Assembly (NCBI GenBank): GCA_963681505.1
Contig: OY811975.1
Location: 6,129,490-6,193,489, forward strand
Length of the DNA stretch: 64,000 nucleotides
DNA from: Eunapius fragilis
Taxonomy: Eukaryota > Porifera > Demospongiae > Spongillida > Spongillidae
Reading direction: 5' to 3'
Positions 23,860 through 53,485 of this stretch are shown here, piece by piece; the stretch's first letter is position 1, and the number at the start of each line of letters is the position of its first letter. A program made the translations under genes and the position numbers. Below the pieces are notes generated by a model that worked only from the letters and a program-made list of their open reading frames with translations, was not told the DNA's origin and searched no databases.

Positions 23860-24620
23860 CAGAGGCAAGATTGCAAGAACTTGGGGATATGTTGCAAGAT
23901 TGTGTCAATCTAATTTTCTTTATTGAAGGCAGTCTTTATGTCACTTAGAGCTGTGTACCTTTTGCATTGTAATATCTTCTACAACACCTTGAACCTAAAC
24001 GTGGAGATGATGTGCCTATTGCTACTTCTCGTTCAACCCTTCGTAAGTATGTTTTAGAAAAGTATCCTATGTATCCAGTTCACTACCTTGCTGCCTATCT
24101 TGATCCATGATTCAAGTTTGTTCAACCAGTGGAGCATGCTGCAAAACTTCATGACATTGCAGAACTATTGAAAGATCATATGCGCACATTATGCAGTAAT
24201 CAGCCACTTCCCACACCAGACATTTCAGAGCAGTGACAAGAACCAGCTGAGGAACCGCCAAGAAAAAAGGCAAGATCAATATTCTGCAAAAAATGAGAGC
24301 TGATCATAGTGCATCCTTGCATGTATCTCAGGCCTCAGTTTTATCTGTAGATGATGCTCTTAAGGAGGAAATGCACAAGTACAGAGGTGTGATATTGATT
24401 CTTGTCCTCTCATATGGTGGAAAGAGCATGAAACGCAATTTCTTCATTTGAGCAAAGTTGCACATGAAGTGTTGGCTATCCCAGCCACTTCTGCACCCAG
24501 TGAGCGAGTTTTTCCAAACTAGCTCAAATCTACTGTAAGAAAAGGCTCTCACTAATTGGTAATGTAGCCAATGCCTGTTTATTTCTGAGCTTTAACTCTA
24601 AGGCCAACAGGAGGAATGAG
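23860..24620 (+). pseudogene. hAT transposase remnant with dimerisation domain
   Basis: Readable pieces are TLRKYVLEKYPMYPVHYLAA followed by YLDP and a stop (about 24035-24105) and VEHAAKLHDIAELLKDHM. The hAT C-terminal dimerisation signature follows at about 24400-24600: WWKEHETQFLHLSKVAHEVL, then IPATSAPSERVF. Several stops and shifts interrupt it. It lies within the matching hAT termini and is probably the element's own dead transposase. Confidence 0.8.
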
Positions 24621-24980
24621 TAAATCAGTTGTTCGTTTTTTTATTTTTAAAAAACTTTTGTTATTCCGCCACCCATGACTCCATGTAACTTTTCATTATT
24701 GTGATTTCACTTTTATCAGTTGAACAATTAAAAAGTCCATCTGTGTAGTCATAGCTGAATTAAGTATTCAGTCGGGCCTGCGCTGGTTATTATACATGTA
24801 CTCAAATAATTTAAATCGATGTGTCGATTATCTAAATTTTGTCGATGTGACATAAACCGATTTACGATTCTCGATTATCGGCTCATTTCGTCCCAATAAT
24901 CGATAAAAGTTCGATACTCGAGGTTTATCGATACCAAGGCCTATACACGATACAATATATCGGTCCCTTGCGTGTAGGAC

Positions 24981-25816
24981 CAGAGATAATATATAGAGGG
25001 ATTGGAAACGAATCACGTGCGCCATAGACTTTAGCAATTTTAGCGCGCCCTATCCTTGCACGCGTGAATCACACCTTCGTTGACCAAAAAAGGGGGCGGA
25101 ATTGTAGACTTGAATTGAAGTCTTGAATGTCACAAGGTAAAGAAACATGCCTTCTCAAGTTTAAAAAAAGTATTCGATAGACGATCCATTAAAGATTCAT
25201 TGAATACTTATACATTCCATTTTGAGCCATTTTTTAACCGAAAAAGAAAAAAAAAAGGCCATTTTTTAACTTTGCGGGGTGAATCCGGCGATCTAGAAGA
25301 ACTGTTCTCGTCATTATTTGTGTATTTACTGCTCATAGTCTAGTATGTGCCTACCGCTATGTTGTTTGCGTATAGCGTCTTCAGAAACCTCGCTGTGATG
25401 TTTTGGGTACCCTTACTCTTGCGGGGAGCCACGGCTTTTTGTAACGATGGTGGCTAGTTTTGATATATTATTTTGGTAAAGCTATGTTGGTTGTGTGCCT
25501 AGCACATGTTTTTAAAGTTAAATCACGTTCCAATCGTTCTGTACATTTCTTCAAAGGTGATGGGTGGAGGTTTCGGTACATTAAGAACGCGAGAAAAAGG
25601 GGGGTTTGGTCGTGGCAATTCCTCGCGCTCAAGTATATGTACCTGTTACAGAAGGCCTAACCTTGTCCGTGCCTGTTCCAGAGGTTATATCTGTACAACC
25701 TTCTAAACGTGTCTGTTGTATAAAAATTCTAAGTGCTATACATGTATTCGAACGGATTGTGCGCGCTAATTAGTGTTGATTGGTCCCGTTTCCAATCCCT
25801 CTATATATTATCTCTG
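24981..25816. mobile_element. 836-bp MITE with 30-bp perfect terminal inverted repeats
   Basis: The left end, beginning CAGAGATAATATATAGAGGG at 24981, is exactly mirrored over 30 bp by the right end 25787-25816. It is flanked by GTAGGAC on both sides (24974-24980, 25817-25823). The CAG-type end and the 7-8 bp duplication suggest a hAT-derived non-autonomous element. No transposase is visible inside. One isolated end of the same family is at 19465-19485. Confidence 0.88.
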
Positions 25817-25851
25817 GTAGGACATATTGCACCCAAACAATGAGAACACTC

Positions 25852-26351
25852 CTACCTCATAGGATTTCTTTTCCTGCGGCTGTTTATCCTTGAGATATCT
25901 CTCTTGGCCTTTGGGTTTGCCTGATATTGATCTTGTTTGGAGGCTAAAATCAGTTCTCGATTTTGATCATAGTAGGCCTTCACGCTATCCTTCTTACTTT
26001 CCGGATCAAGCCAGTATTGAGCCTTCGCGCTCTCCTTACTTTCGGGATCAAGCCAGTATTGGGCCTTCGCGCTATCCTTCTTACTCTCAGGATCGGCTTT
26101 GTAGTGCTTCCTGTCGCAAGTCTTCTTTTTTTCATGCGCTTCTTGAAAACTGTCACGCTCCTCAATTAGTCTGGGGACACGACTGATGGTTTGAGACTAG
26201 GACCCGACTGATGGTTTGAGAGTCTCAAACCATCAGTCGGGTCCCCAGACTACTCCTCAATATCTTGCGACTCGCCTTCACAACAGTCATCATTTAACTT
26301 TGCGATCTTCTTTGCACGATTGTGTTCTTTTCGCGATCGACGTGACGGCAT
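25852..26351 (-). pseudogene. Charged-repeat protein ORF interrupted by a foldback insertion
   Basis: The frame starts at ATG 26351 (MPSRRSRKEHNRAKK) and reads to ...QDIEE, where an 86-bp foldback with a 9-bp target duplication intervenes. It resumes with ERDSFQEAHEKKKTC, KHYKADPESKKDS, then repeats of AKAQYWLDPESK, and ends at TAG 25852. Removing insertion and duplication (95 bp) leaves 405 nt, an exact number of codons, so the break is clean and recent relative to other decay. Start motif and the DPE(S/K)KK repeats relate it to the intact gene at 55707-57135. Function unknown; basic, low-complexity, probably nucleic-acid binding by composition only. Confidence 0.78.
26167..26252. mobile_element. 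86-bp foldback MITE with 9-bp target duplication
   Basis: The arms TAGTCTGGGGAC...GTCCCCAGACTA enclose a second palindromic stretch (GACTGATGGTTTGAGA and complement), making nearly the whole element foldable. It is flanked by CTCCTCAAT on both sides (26158-26166, 26253-26261). A 9-bp duplication is typical of Mutator-like elements, but the element is too short to classify. Confidence 0.88.
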
Positions 26352-27613
26352 TTTGAAGAAAACAAACCAGACCGTCAAGCTTTTGGTACACCGTACAACC
26401 GTGACAAAAATTGAATAGTAACTGTAGCGCACTATATGAAATATAGAACGTGTTCAACCACACGTTCCCGCCCACTTTTATGTCCCCCAAAGGCCGATAA
26501 AATCTGTTGTGGGCAATACTAACAAACTAAGTTTGCTAGAGATTGAAATTTGTGTCAAGCATAACTCTCGTTACTAACATAATAAAACAAATCCAACTCG
26601 ACATTAAGTTTCTAACTTGTTGGTTCTAGTGCTTCCGCATAACGGCTAACATTATACTTCAATCGTGACAAAGATGCAATGCAATAAACCTCTTATCCGA
26701 GCAAATCTTATCTTATCAGATCCGGAAGAAGGAGAAACCGTTTGTAGGATTTGAAGTGTGATAAATACGATTAGCAAAATACCCGATGCCACTATTGCCG
26801 ATGCACCGTAGAATCAGTTGGCCTTTAGCGAGCGTATTTCATTTTGGATACAACCGTCGATTACCTACAATGTAGTAAAACTGCCGACGCTTATAAAGCT
26901 CAGACAACAGAGATAACACTCGCTCGTTCCCACTCTCGAACCTTACATAGGTCCCAATAACCAATACAACCTATCACAATAAATTAATTTAAATAGTAAT
27001 AACTGGCAATCTCGAACCGTTCGAGGTTCGGTTTGATGGTCGAGGTTTGGTTCATTGTTCGGTTCGAACCGGAACACTAGCTATGATACAACATGCAAAT
27101 AAGAGATTTTTCTAAAACATGACGATGTTTAAGTCTCGATTTATGTAATAGAAGCTTGGAAAGAAATTATGACATCGATAAATAACATTAAACTTGTAAT
27201 TAAGTAATCAGTAAATTAATAACCAATTAGTCGCAATGAAAAATCGCAAAACGTAACTGCTAAATTAGTGAATATCCACATTTTATCTATAATAAACTCA
27301 AACCAACCATTCAAGATGAAGTGATCACCCATATTCAAGTTAAAATTATTAATGTCAATTAATAACGTTTTTGTGTAACCTAAAGTTAATTAAAAAATTC
27401 CGTTGCAGAGTTATTAATCATCATACATTTGATTTTCGGGAACCTGATAATGGTTAGTTTTGCATACTTCAATTTATTTCTAATTAAATTAATATCATTA
27501 GCAGTTCTTTCTGTATGAACTGGTTATAAATGATCAACATCCACTAATTCAACTACTTGTGGTGAATTTTTACTTGATTGTGGGACACCCTGGTCATTGA
27601 GTGAGACACTGTA

Positions 27614-27890
27614 TTCTCATCAGGGAAGTATAGTACTGGTAAGACTATGCATTCTGGACCTCACATAGGAACTGTCTAACCATGTGATGTCTAACCATGT
27701 CATTGGCCCCTCCACCCATAGGACCATGGCTATGTCATCATTACAGACACATACATTGAATAAGCAATTGCAATCTCATCAAGGAAGCATAGTACTGGTG
27801 AGGCCATGCATTCTGGACCTCGCCTAGATCTAGGCTGTCTGACCATGCAATGTATAGCCCATGTCATTGGCCCCTCCTCTCTTAGGCCCA
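27614..27890. repeat. Two diverged direct repeats of about 115-120 bp
   Basis: 27614-27727 and 27768-27890 share CTCATCA-GGAAG-ATAGTACTGGT, GCATTCTGGACCTC and CATGTCATTGGCCCCTCC in the same order, with many substitutions. Confidence 0.7.
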
Positions 27891-30800
27891 TGGACATTAT
27901 TGTTTGGTGCCTGTAGTTTAATCAATCCTGGTCATGTCATAATTCATCGCAGTGAACTGTTTTCTCCGAGTGTATTGATGGAATTGATTGAAGATTTTGA
28001 AACCAGATGCAAATAGCCAATAACATTTACATTTGTAGAATAATGAAACACAACACTTTTTGGTGCTTTTATTAGCTGAATTTATGGACATGGCTTGTAT
28101 ATTGAGAAGTCCTTTGGTTAACCGTGGCCGTTCACAATTCTAAAAGCTCTATGTACATATTCTGATACAGGTTTCACATGCACTGCTTTTCCATTGCACT
28201 AAACTGTTTAACCCTTCATGAGTTGTCAAAGATCAATGTTTGTTTAAGTTGTTATATCGCTCCATAATGGAAATGAATGGCATGGTAATGATATAAATTC
28301 TCAGTATGGTACATTCCTTTCAAGATGACCAGCTGTGCTTTCAAGACCAGACTGAACAACCTGAAGCTGTTGATCATAACTTCAATCTTCCTGTTCATCA
28401 TCCATTCGGAGCTTATTTTAGCCAAAAAACTGATAAAGTGGTACTCTATGATGGAGGCAGTGCTGTAAACAGCCTGAATACTTTAATACATTGATCAAAA
28501 AATTGTTTTCAGTGGCTCCATTTTCAAGTGGACTAAGACACTTTCTAAACTATACATCTTTAACATGTCTTTCTTCTATAGGCGATCTCTAACGCCATAA
28601 ACAGGAGATATCAAATGGAAAACAAGTATTTTATTATCACAATGATTTTAAACGAGTTCATTTTGTCCTAGCTTTCTAGACATTACGTGCAAAACAGCAA
28701 GAGAACAATAGAATTATATGGTGAAGAGCTTAGATCATACTGAAATGCATATGAGACCAAATGTATTTATTCGCAATCACAGTCGAGTAATTTTGGGAAG
28801 ACAATGGAAACTTTATGATACCTACATAAGTCCTCAAGAAAAGGTCAATAAATATGTGTTGTTTATTTACATATGAACTGCTTTTTGGTTATAGGCATTT
28901 GGGTCCAATAAACGTTCTCTCCAAGTTTGTGAAAAATGGTCCAAGAGGAAAAGTCAAAAATGATGTCATCAACACCTAAACCTTTCTATCAGAAGATTCT
29001 GATGTATGTTGAATAATGGTTTGACTGCAACACCACACAAGGGCACGTGTGGCAATAAAATTTACATGCCACTTATTGTGGCCATTATTAAAAGATGCCA
29101 TCACAAAGCTAAAACACTTAAAACTGCTGATCATGATGTATGGGCTAAACAACTTGCAGTTATATTGCTCTACTCAACATAACTGAAGTTGTTGACATTG
29201 GTGGCAAGTGCCCACCACTTCCATTATGGCATCTATTTATTCATTAGGAAGAAGAAGGTGCCATCATACTAGTGGCCCGACAACAGATCAAAGGACTGGA
29301 AAACTCATCAAACAAATGCTGATTGAATGCAGCAATACAAACGTTGTTTACAACACCACTGCCCACAATGATGCACTGGGCCAAAAGTGGAATTTCAGAT
29401 TATTTTGGCTATACACATAATGTGACATTTAATACAAATTTTAGCCTGCTGTATGACATGTTGCATTTCCTCCACATGAAATTCCCACGAAATATGACAT
29501 TGCTTGCAACTGTGGAAATGTGTATGGCCATTCCAAATTTCAGTTCATTTCAGGTGTGTGCAAAATATGACATTTCAGTACAGATTTCATCCCCTGTACA
29601 AAACGTTACATGTTGATAATGAATTTTCATTGATTGGCACCCAATTAATCTACATCCCAATAATAATTTCTAATACTTCTTCCTTTGTGTAGAGATGTCT
29701 TACTCCATGTCTACTCTGATTGTGCACATACAGTATGCAACAGTCATCACATATAATTATATATATTTATACTTAAAGAGGCAACACAAACTATTCACAA
29801 TATCTAAATAATCATTTAATACCCCTATGGCTTTTTGTATATTCTTGAAAGGTTGGGTATTATTGTATTGTTCTTTTTTTTTTTTAATACAAACTGGTAA
29901 TAATGTTCATGCATGCATGCAATTTTTTGTCTCCATAAACACTTGCTGCACATTGCTAGCTGAGCGCTAGTATTGGGCCCTTAACTGATGACCTGAGATT
30001 TGGAACAACCCTGCTGAGAAGTCAAACAAATTCCATGCTACTGGCATATCATAGTCAGGGATATAGATTTATATAAGAAATTCAAATCACATGACCGCTA
30101 CATATAAAATACTACTTATGATAAGCAAATTAGCCGTATTTACATTGTTGAGTTACTATGTAATTAGGAAATATTTTACTTTTCAGGTCAGTTCAACTGT
30201 GCGCTTTGAGCTTCTCCCTTTTTGAATACACATACACTTATCGATCGACCAACCAACTCCCGGAAAATCACGCTAATGAATTAATTAGTGCTTGTAGGTC
30301 TAGTCTAGGGTTGAGGTTCTTTAGGGGCGCGTAACGTGCACATTAGGGAGCGCTGAGATATAATTCATTGCTGAATACATGGCCTGCTCCCTGCTGAAAG
30401 GTTTTGCGTTACATAGAAAAGTGTAGTATCGGCCCAGACCCCAACGGACGCAGCTGCGGATAGAATCAATGCCTTTTCTTTAAATTCTTATTGTCAAAAT
30501 TATTCTTCTTTGGGATAGCCGGATCGGGCACAAGTTCTTAAATGTACTTGGCAAGCTCTGTCCTGACCAGGGTACATAATTTATACGGTATCGCGAAATG
30601 CGGGTGAATCCCGTAATCTTTACCATATCCAATCTGTACAGTTATGCTTTATTAATTAAGCTCAATGCCGCTATTTATTAATAATCATCACTGAAGCCAT
30701 TAATGCTCCCGTATGTAATCAGATCAAAATGATTGTCTGTAATAAGCCACGATGTGCAATTAAAACAAAACAAGTACAAATCCCGAGCAGTGAAGGACAA

Positions 30801-30977
30801 GATGACGGCTTGGCCAATTTTTATTTGTCAGCGTATTATGAGGTATAAACTAATATGGTGTATATAAGATGTATGCATACATGTATGCCAAAAGAATGGA
30901 CATTGATGTAGTTTAGCTCTGTCTCTGGACAAGGAAGGTACATGTACATTGCATTAAAAACATGAGTGGATAGGATG
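27891..30977. other. Intergenic stretch without a recognised gene
   Basis: Open frames of 60-97 codons at 28306-28494 and 29208-29692 (plus) show no domain I recognise. The sequence around 29040-29200 reads in pieces as protein-like (MPLIVAIIKRCHHKAKTLK), so decayed transposon coding is possible. No splice-linked gene model could be built. The 3' end of the LIN-7 gene follows. Confidence 0.35.
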
Positions 30978-33900
30978 TTAGTTTTTCGTTGATGAGCGAC
31001 CGCCTTTTCTGAATGATTTTGTATGTTCAAATCTCCATTCCATCTCTTCCAGAATCTTCGGAGCATATTTAACTATAAGCTTAATCTTGCCTATGGATTG
31101 AAAAAAATGCAGGCATACAAAATGAATTCACACACTGTGTACATGTAAATTCAATACAACAAGTACAGGAGGTACATTATAACAAATTTAGAACAATACC
31201 ATTTTCTATGGGTAATTTCACTACATGTATATACATATTACAAACGATTCCAAGACAACATTATGGCTTTTATTATTGCACTTGAAACTTGAAAATCTTA
31301 CCCTACATAGTTAACAGTAAATATACCTGCCTGTACTAATCATAGTTTATACATACACACTTTAAAATGTACCTTCTGTGTTTTTCAGTAGATCAACAGC
31401 TTTTTCATGATTGGCGTCTTCCAGAGACTGCAGAATAAAGAAGCATATACTGAGTTAATTTAATTTTCTTGTCAACATACCTCGCCTCCAATAGAAAGAA
31501 TCTGGTCACCTCGCCGAAGCCCTCCATGTCTGAAAGAAATGCTCCATAATTGTATTCATGTGCACATACATGTACATGTACATGGACTATAAGTACATGA
31601 AATGGCACTGTTTACGTACATGTACTCATAAATTGTTATACTTAAGATAAAACTGAGCGTAATATAGTCCATTTCCTTGAAGTGTGTTGTTAAAAAAAAT
31701 TATGCATTATTAATAGGGGTTAAACCCATAGTTTTTTATGTTTCATTCCTGCATTATGGTTAAAAAAAATTCTACCAATTGCAAAAGTCAACCTATTTGT
31801 ATTTGGCAGTATCATTGCAGGATACATATACATGTGTACATGAACATACATGTATAAGATGAAGCTTTTGTGAATGGTAACAACATTTTTGGATTAACCA
31901 GATTTATATATGCACGCACAGTATTTGTAGGTACATTAGCACTGATATAACTTTACACAAATAGATATTTGTGTAATAAATGCAATACGTTCCTTAAGGC
32001 AAAGGAACATGTGTATATAAAAATGCATGTACATGTAATTGGTAACCCTTCCCTCTATTATTCACCTTTAACTATTTGGGGTTAGCCCAGATGGCATGAC
32101 ATAAAACAAAGAATTTCTCAAATTTCACATGACGTTTGATGAATAATGGATTCATGGCAGATAGGAACCAGATCAAAGATCAAGGTTTCATAAAAAATTA
32201 ATTTTATGAACAACAGATTTACAATTTTCAGGTCAGTCTTAAGTTTTAAAATCATTTTTGATGATATAGTAAGCCAATTACCATCTCAATATAACAGATC
32301 AATTTAAAATTTTTCCGTAAAGTTGTGTGTATTTATCCTTTATTAAGTACACCTGTCCTTTATCATGTGAATGGCACACGAGTTATAGCTGAGCACATGT
32401 CAGCGCATGCTTAATACATGTACAATGTTACATTGGGTCATTTAAAGCTGGATGTTGTCCACGTGATGTACCTGTCTGCATATCCTCCAGGTATTATTCT
32501 TGAGATATAGATTGGGCACTTCTGTTCCTTTCCCCCCATGATATTAAACCCGAAGCCTTCTGAAGTCTATTAGACGCATTTGGTTATATTAGAACTGTAG
32601 TCAGATAAGAAGTGTGCTTACCCTTTCGATTTCTACAACACGAGGATGCCCTTGTCCTTCGCTAGCTGCAAATGCCGATATAGTTGCCTGTGTGAGCCAA
32701 TACAGTTATTTGCTGCTAAACAGGCACACTGCTATCACAGGTGGTAGGACGCAGTGCTCAAAATAACGGGCAGACTTCGAAATCAAATCGAGTGATCGTG
32801 CAACTTGTACTATTTGTTCTGATAATTGCGTGCACATACATGTAGAAAGTACAGATGTAAAATATAGGAGCTAGTTTTTTTTTAAAAGTGTTAATTAGTT
32901 ATGATAAGGATTGTGTTGTGGCAACATTTAAATCCGTAACTGAGACAACAACAGCATCCAATGAAAGGAAGATCGGTCTAATAGGACTATAAGCCATGTT
33001 TGTACAATATACGTCAATCTGCAGATAAAACCCCACTTACATGTAAATCTGTTAATTGCCATTACAGAGCTTTCTCATTTATTGAGGAACAGATTTATAT
33101 CTGTGAATCAACGCACCCATTTTCTGTACATATTTCGATCTGATTAACATTTAAATGTACAACTATAAATGCATATCCAAACAAATCTGGCTATTGTCTG
33201 CCCAAATCTAATATTGGTCTGCCTACTGGCCTATCATTATTTTGAGCACTGATACATGTATGTACATACACAGAGGTATGTGTATACCACACTTCTACCT
33301 TCGCAGTAGCAGCTGCAATCACTTCAGAGTTGCCTGTCACATCAACTGTCTGATACACATTTTCATACACCTAGGCAAATACAGGTGCACTCAATACATG
33401 TGCTACATTTATGTACAAATTTGACATGTATATACCTACATGTAAATGCATATGTTTTCGTGGTTATATATGTAATCTACTTCAATTAGCTGCACTATTG
33501 CTACATCCACAGTGCTTGTAGTATATACATGTAGTCATGTACCTATCAGATAATATGTATGTGTCTCATCAGAGCAAACAAGGATATGAAGTGGATGGTT
33601 CAACAAGTGTTGAGTTGGATTTCTATTAACGTCACACAAAATTTGTCGCAGCTAGCAACAATTTGCCACACCCTATCAACCATACTCTTTCCCATGAATC
33701 TCCGCAGAGATTGACTTCAAATTGAAAGCTGTCTTGTTCTCATGTATGCTGTGCACATGCATGTTGGCCCTGCCAATATTTACATCTTAGATCTGTATTG
33801 AAATCATCCTACATGTACAATACAAATGTAAACCCCCACAAACATACACAAATTTACCTCCTTTACGGACTTGAAAAAGGGACTGGTTAGTACCTGCCTT

Positions 33901-35105
33901 AACAGAACCATTTCCTCCCTGGGTAGGCTGATATCTGTTTCTACATTGTACATGTACAAATACATATAGGTGGAAACAGTACATGTACACATGTACAATT
34001 GAAATGTTCAAAGTATACATGAAATTTCACCATGTTCAATGACAATAAATGGCTATGGTGTACATGTACATGTATACACTTCACTGCAGCCACTACGGAG
34101 TATCAACAGAATAACTTACTAGTTTCCAAAAGTGTCAACAATTCCACAATTCTTGCTAAATCTAGTTGTTAGTAATTAAACAAGGTTGTAAATACAGTGT
34201 CCCAAATGAAGCCCTACTTTAACACAGTACTAGCAGACAACCATACACAACTGGTGCAGTACACAAGTTCTGGAACAGTAGTTTTTTGATGGCAGCTCAA
34301 TCCAAAATGTATACCTATTTCATTTTATATAAACTACACCACTTGCTGTTAAAAGTACATACATGAACACACCCTCTACACACTGTGATAATGACAAGTG
34401 CCTGATCCACATACAGTAATATACATGTAACAAACAAATTTGAGTTGCACCGTTAGTGAAACATAATCTTCCTTTATGAACTGATGCAGAAGTCTACACA
34501 CCACTTTGAGGACAAGCAAAGACATTGTGGCAAGCGTAGTATGGTTGTACTTAAGAGGGTGGTATGGTTGTACATGGACATACACATGTATGGGCAAGGG
34601 TAGTATAAATGTACATATACATAGGGCAAGGGTGGCAGGTTTTGTGTTCTTCGTGATGTTTAGGGCACTCAGTAGACGTGTCGTGTCTTGAAAGAGATAA
34701 TAATATTGGTACATGGTACGTGTATACGTAGGAGCGACCGATAATGAAATAGGGCAGAATTATGATGCCATGTAGCCAGCTATTACTAGTTGTAAGTGAT
34801 TGGATATAGCGTACCAGGGTTGTACCGAGTTAGCATAACTACTGCACAAGCCAATACGCTATTACTAGTTGTAAGTGATTGGATATAGCGTACCAGGGTT
34901 GTACCGAGTTAGCATAACTACTGCACAAGCCAATACTCTCCACAAAACTAAAATAAAATTTAAAAAAAAAATCATAAACATCCGGTGTATTTTTCTACGA
35001 ATCCCCAGAATACCTAATCTGTAAAATAATACTTACGAACTAACCTGTATCTAGACTTAGAGAAGGTACAGAGCCCTTCGGAGGAGCGCCAACAACAGTA
35101 GCCAT
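30978..35105 (-). CDS. LIN7: LIN-7 (Veli/MALS) homologue, L27 + PDZ scaffold protein
   Basis: Nine exons with matching phases give 209 aa: 35105-35045, 34161-34120, 33934-33858, 33370-33299, 32687-32622, 32566-32472, 31529-31481, 31427-31373, 31090-30978 (stop TAA). All introns are GT-AG; those of 53 and 55 bp are very small. An L27 helix region ([14 protein letters not shown], then [31 protein letters not shown]) precedes the linker [17 protein letters not shown]. The PDZ domain follows ([44 protein letters not shown]), with the tail [14 protein letters not shown]. Vertebrate LIN7 proteins are 197-233 aa, so this is full length. LIN7 works with CASK and MINT (LIN-2/LIN-10) in polarity and junction or receptor targeting. 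The start is the only ATG in exon 1. It faces the LIM gene head-to-head. Confidence 0.96.
34779..34936. repeat. Perfect 79-bp tandem duplication in LIN7 intron 1
   Basis: 34779-34857 and 34858-34936 are identical as far as I can read, both beginning GCTATTACTAGTTGTAAGTG. The duplication lies 109 bp downstream of exon 1's donor on the minus strand. Confidence 0.93.
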
Positions 35106-35403
35106 TAACGAACGATAATCCCATATAAGGTTATAATTGAAGTGCCTAAATAGTGGGCGGAAGTTTCATCCTACGTACATAATCACTATAGCTCTGTATG
35201 AACTTCGCGTGATTAAAGTCGCTGAGGTGTGCTGAACGACCGGGAGAAGTGCCGCGCCCTTAGGTAAAGAAAAAAGAATTGTTCGCTATTTGGCTTTGTA
35301 TTTGCGAAACCATTAGCCTCACTATTGCTGATTCACTACTTTTTATTTACATGTACGCCCCAGCAAAGAGTACGGGCCATAGCACAACTGCTTCGTTTCG
35401 AAA
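35106..35403. promoter_or_regulatory. Bidirectional promoter region with CArG box
   Basis: Only 298 bp separate the start codons of LIN7 (minus) and the LIM gene (plus), so both 5' UTRs and promoters must lie here or overlap. A perfect CArG box, CCATATAAGG (35121-35130), the SRF-binding consensus CC(A/T)6GG, lies 16 bp upstream of the LIN7 start codon and 274 bp upstream of the LIM start. A GGGCGGAAG stretch (about 35155) could be an ETS-like or GC site. Site function is inferred from motif only. Confidence 0.6.
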
Positions 35404-52627
<17,224 letters not shown>

Positions 52628-52782
52628 CTTCAGAATGCTTATTTGACTCGAAATATTATACATTTCTTAGTATGTATTAGTAATAGAACCATTTGATGCA
52701 TGTTAATATTTTCATTTCATTAGTTCTTTTTGTTGAGTGTCATTTCTATGTGGAATGCATTAATGGTGGTGTTTTTAAAATT

Positions 52783-52816
52783 AATAAATGATTGCTTATA
52801 TACACAAGTAAATAAA
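52783..52816 (+). terminator. Polyadenylation signals of the LIM gene
   Basis: AATAAA occurs at 52783-52788 and 52811-52816, about 160-190 bp after the stop codon. The second lies inside the left arm of a perfect inverted repeat. Confidence 0.6.
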
Positions 52817-53099
52817 AACATTCTCTAACGAGAGAGTTGTTGGTATATAGGATTGACCAATGGTGGTGTAAAAAGCACGGAAACAAGAGTGACAGAAATT
52901 TTACTCGAAAATTGAAATTGGCCTATATTTAGCACATTACTCAGGCATGCGCTGTTATTTTGTGAGCGTGCTAAATATAGGCCAATTTCAATTTTCGAGT
53001 AAAATTTCTGTCACTCTTGTTTCCGTGCTTTTTACACCACCATTGGTCAATCCTATATACCAACAACTCTCTCGTTAGAGAATGTTTTTATTTACTTGT
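52804..53099. repeat. Perfect 132-bp inverted repeat at the LIM gene 3' end
   Basis: 52804-52935 and 52968-53099 are exact reverse complements over all 132 bases, separated by a 32-bp spacer. The arm runs from ACAAGTAAATAAAAACATTC to GGCCTATATTTAGCAC. No target duplication was seen outside the arms. Confidence 0.97.
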
Positions 53100-53191
53100 T
53101 TCATAGGTTTTTTTTCACCGTAGTCGATTAAATGTAGGAAGAGCACATAGAATTTGGACGATCCCCTTTAATTCTTAATGCAATAACAAAC

Positions 53192-53443
53192 AGAAAACAT
53201 GCCAGCAATGACACAAAGTGCTCAGAGCTTGGGTGTGTGTGTGTACCTTTGGCAGTTGAGGTTTATGGATGTTGGGGTCAAGAAGCACAGACAAACCTTT
53301 CTCGACTGGCAGCGCGCCTGGTAATTAGATCAAATGGTTGCAAGTCCCAGGCCACTTCGGCTCTCTATGGCAGGTTAAACTTGGTCCTAGTTAGAGCGAA
53401 TGCCAGAGCTCTGCTGTCCCGTTCAATGGCAACTGGATGTTAG
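53192..53443 (+). pseudogene. C-terminal remnant of a reverse-transcriptase-type ORF, copy 2
   Basis: It reads NRKHASNDTKCSELGCVCVP, then EVYGCWGQEAQTNLSRLAARL, YGRLNLVLVRANARALLSRS and stop TAG at 53443. It is the same domain as at 23417-23782, on the opposite strand, at roughly half identity. It is followed by a TA-rich tail (AATAATAAGAATTATAATTA). No RT domain precedes it; the inverted repeat lies immediately upstream, so this copy is truncated. Confidence 0.6.
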
Positions 53444-53485
53444 TCTCCTCACCTTCTCCGTTTCAGTGTATTGTTTTTTGTTTAG

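Larger units (their letters stand above)
22613..27079. mobile_element. 4.5-kb hAT element with 8-bp target duplication
   Basis: The termini are TTGTGTTCCGG at 22613 and CCGGAACACTA ending 27079, inverted repeats with one mismatch, the TAGTG-type end fitting hAT. Both are flanked by the exact 8-bp duplication GCTATGAT (22605-22612, 27080-27087). Subterminal DNA on both sides is packed with GGTTCG/CGAACC motifs. Inside lie a decayed hAT transposase (23860-24620), a retrotransposon remnant (23417-23782), a MITE (24981-25816) and a charged-repeat open frame (25852-26351, minus). Confidence 0.9.
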
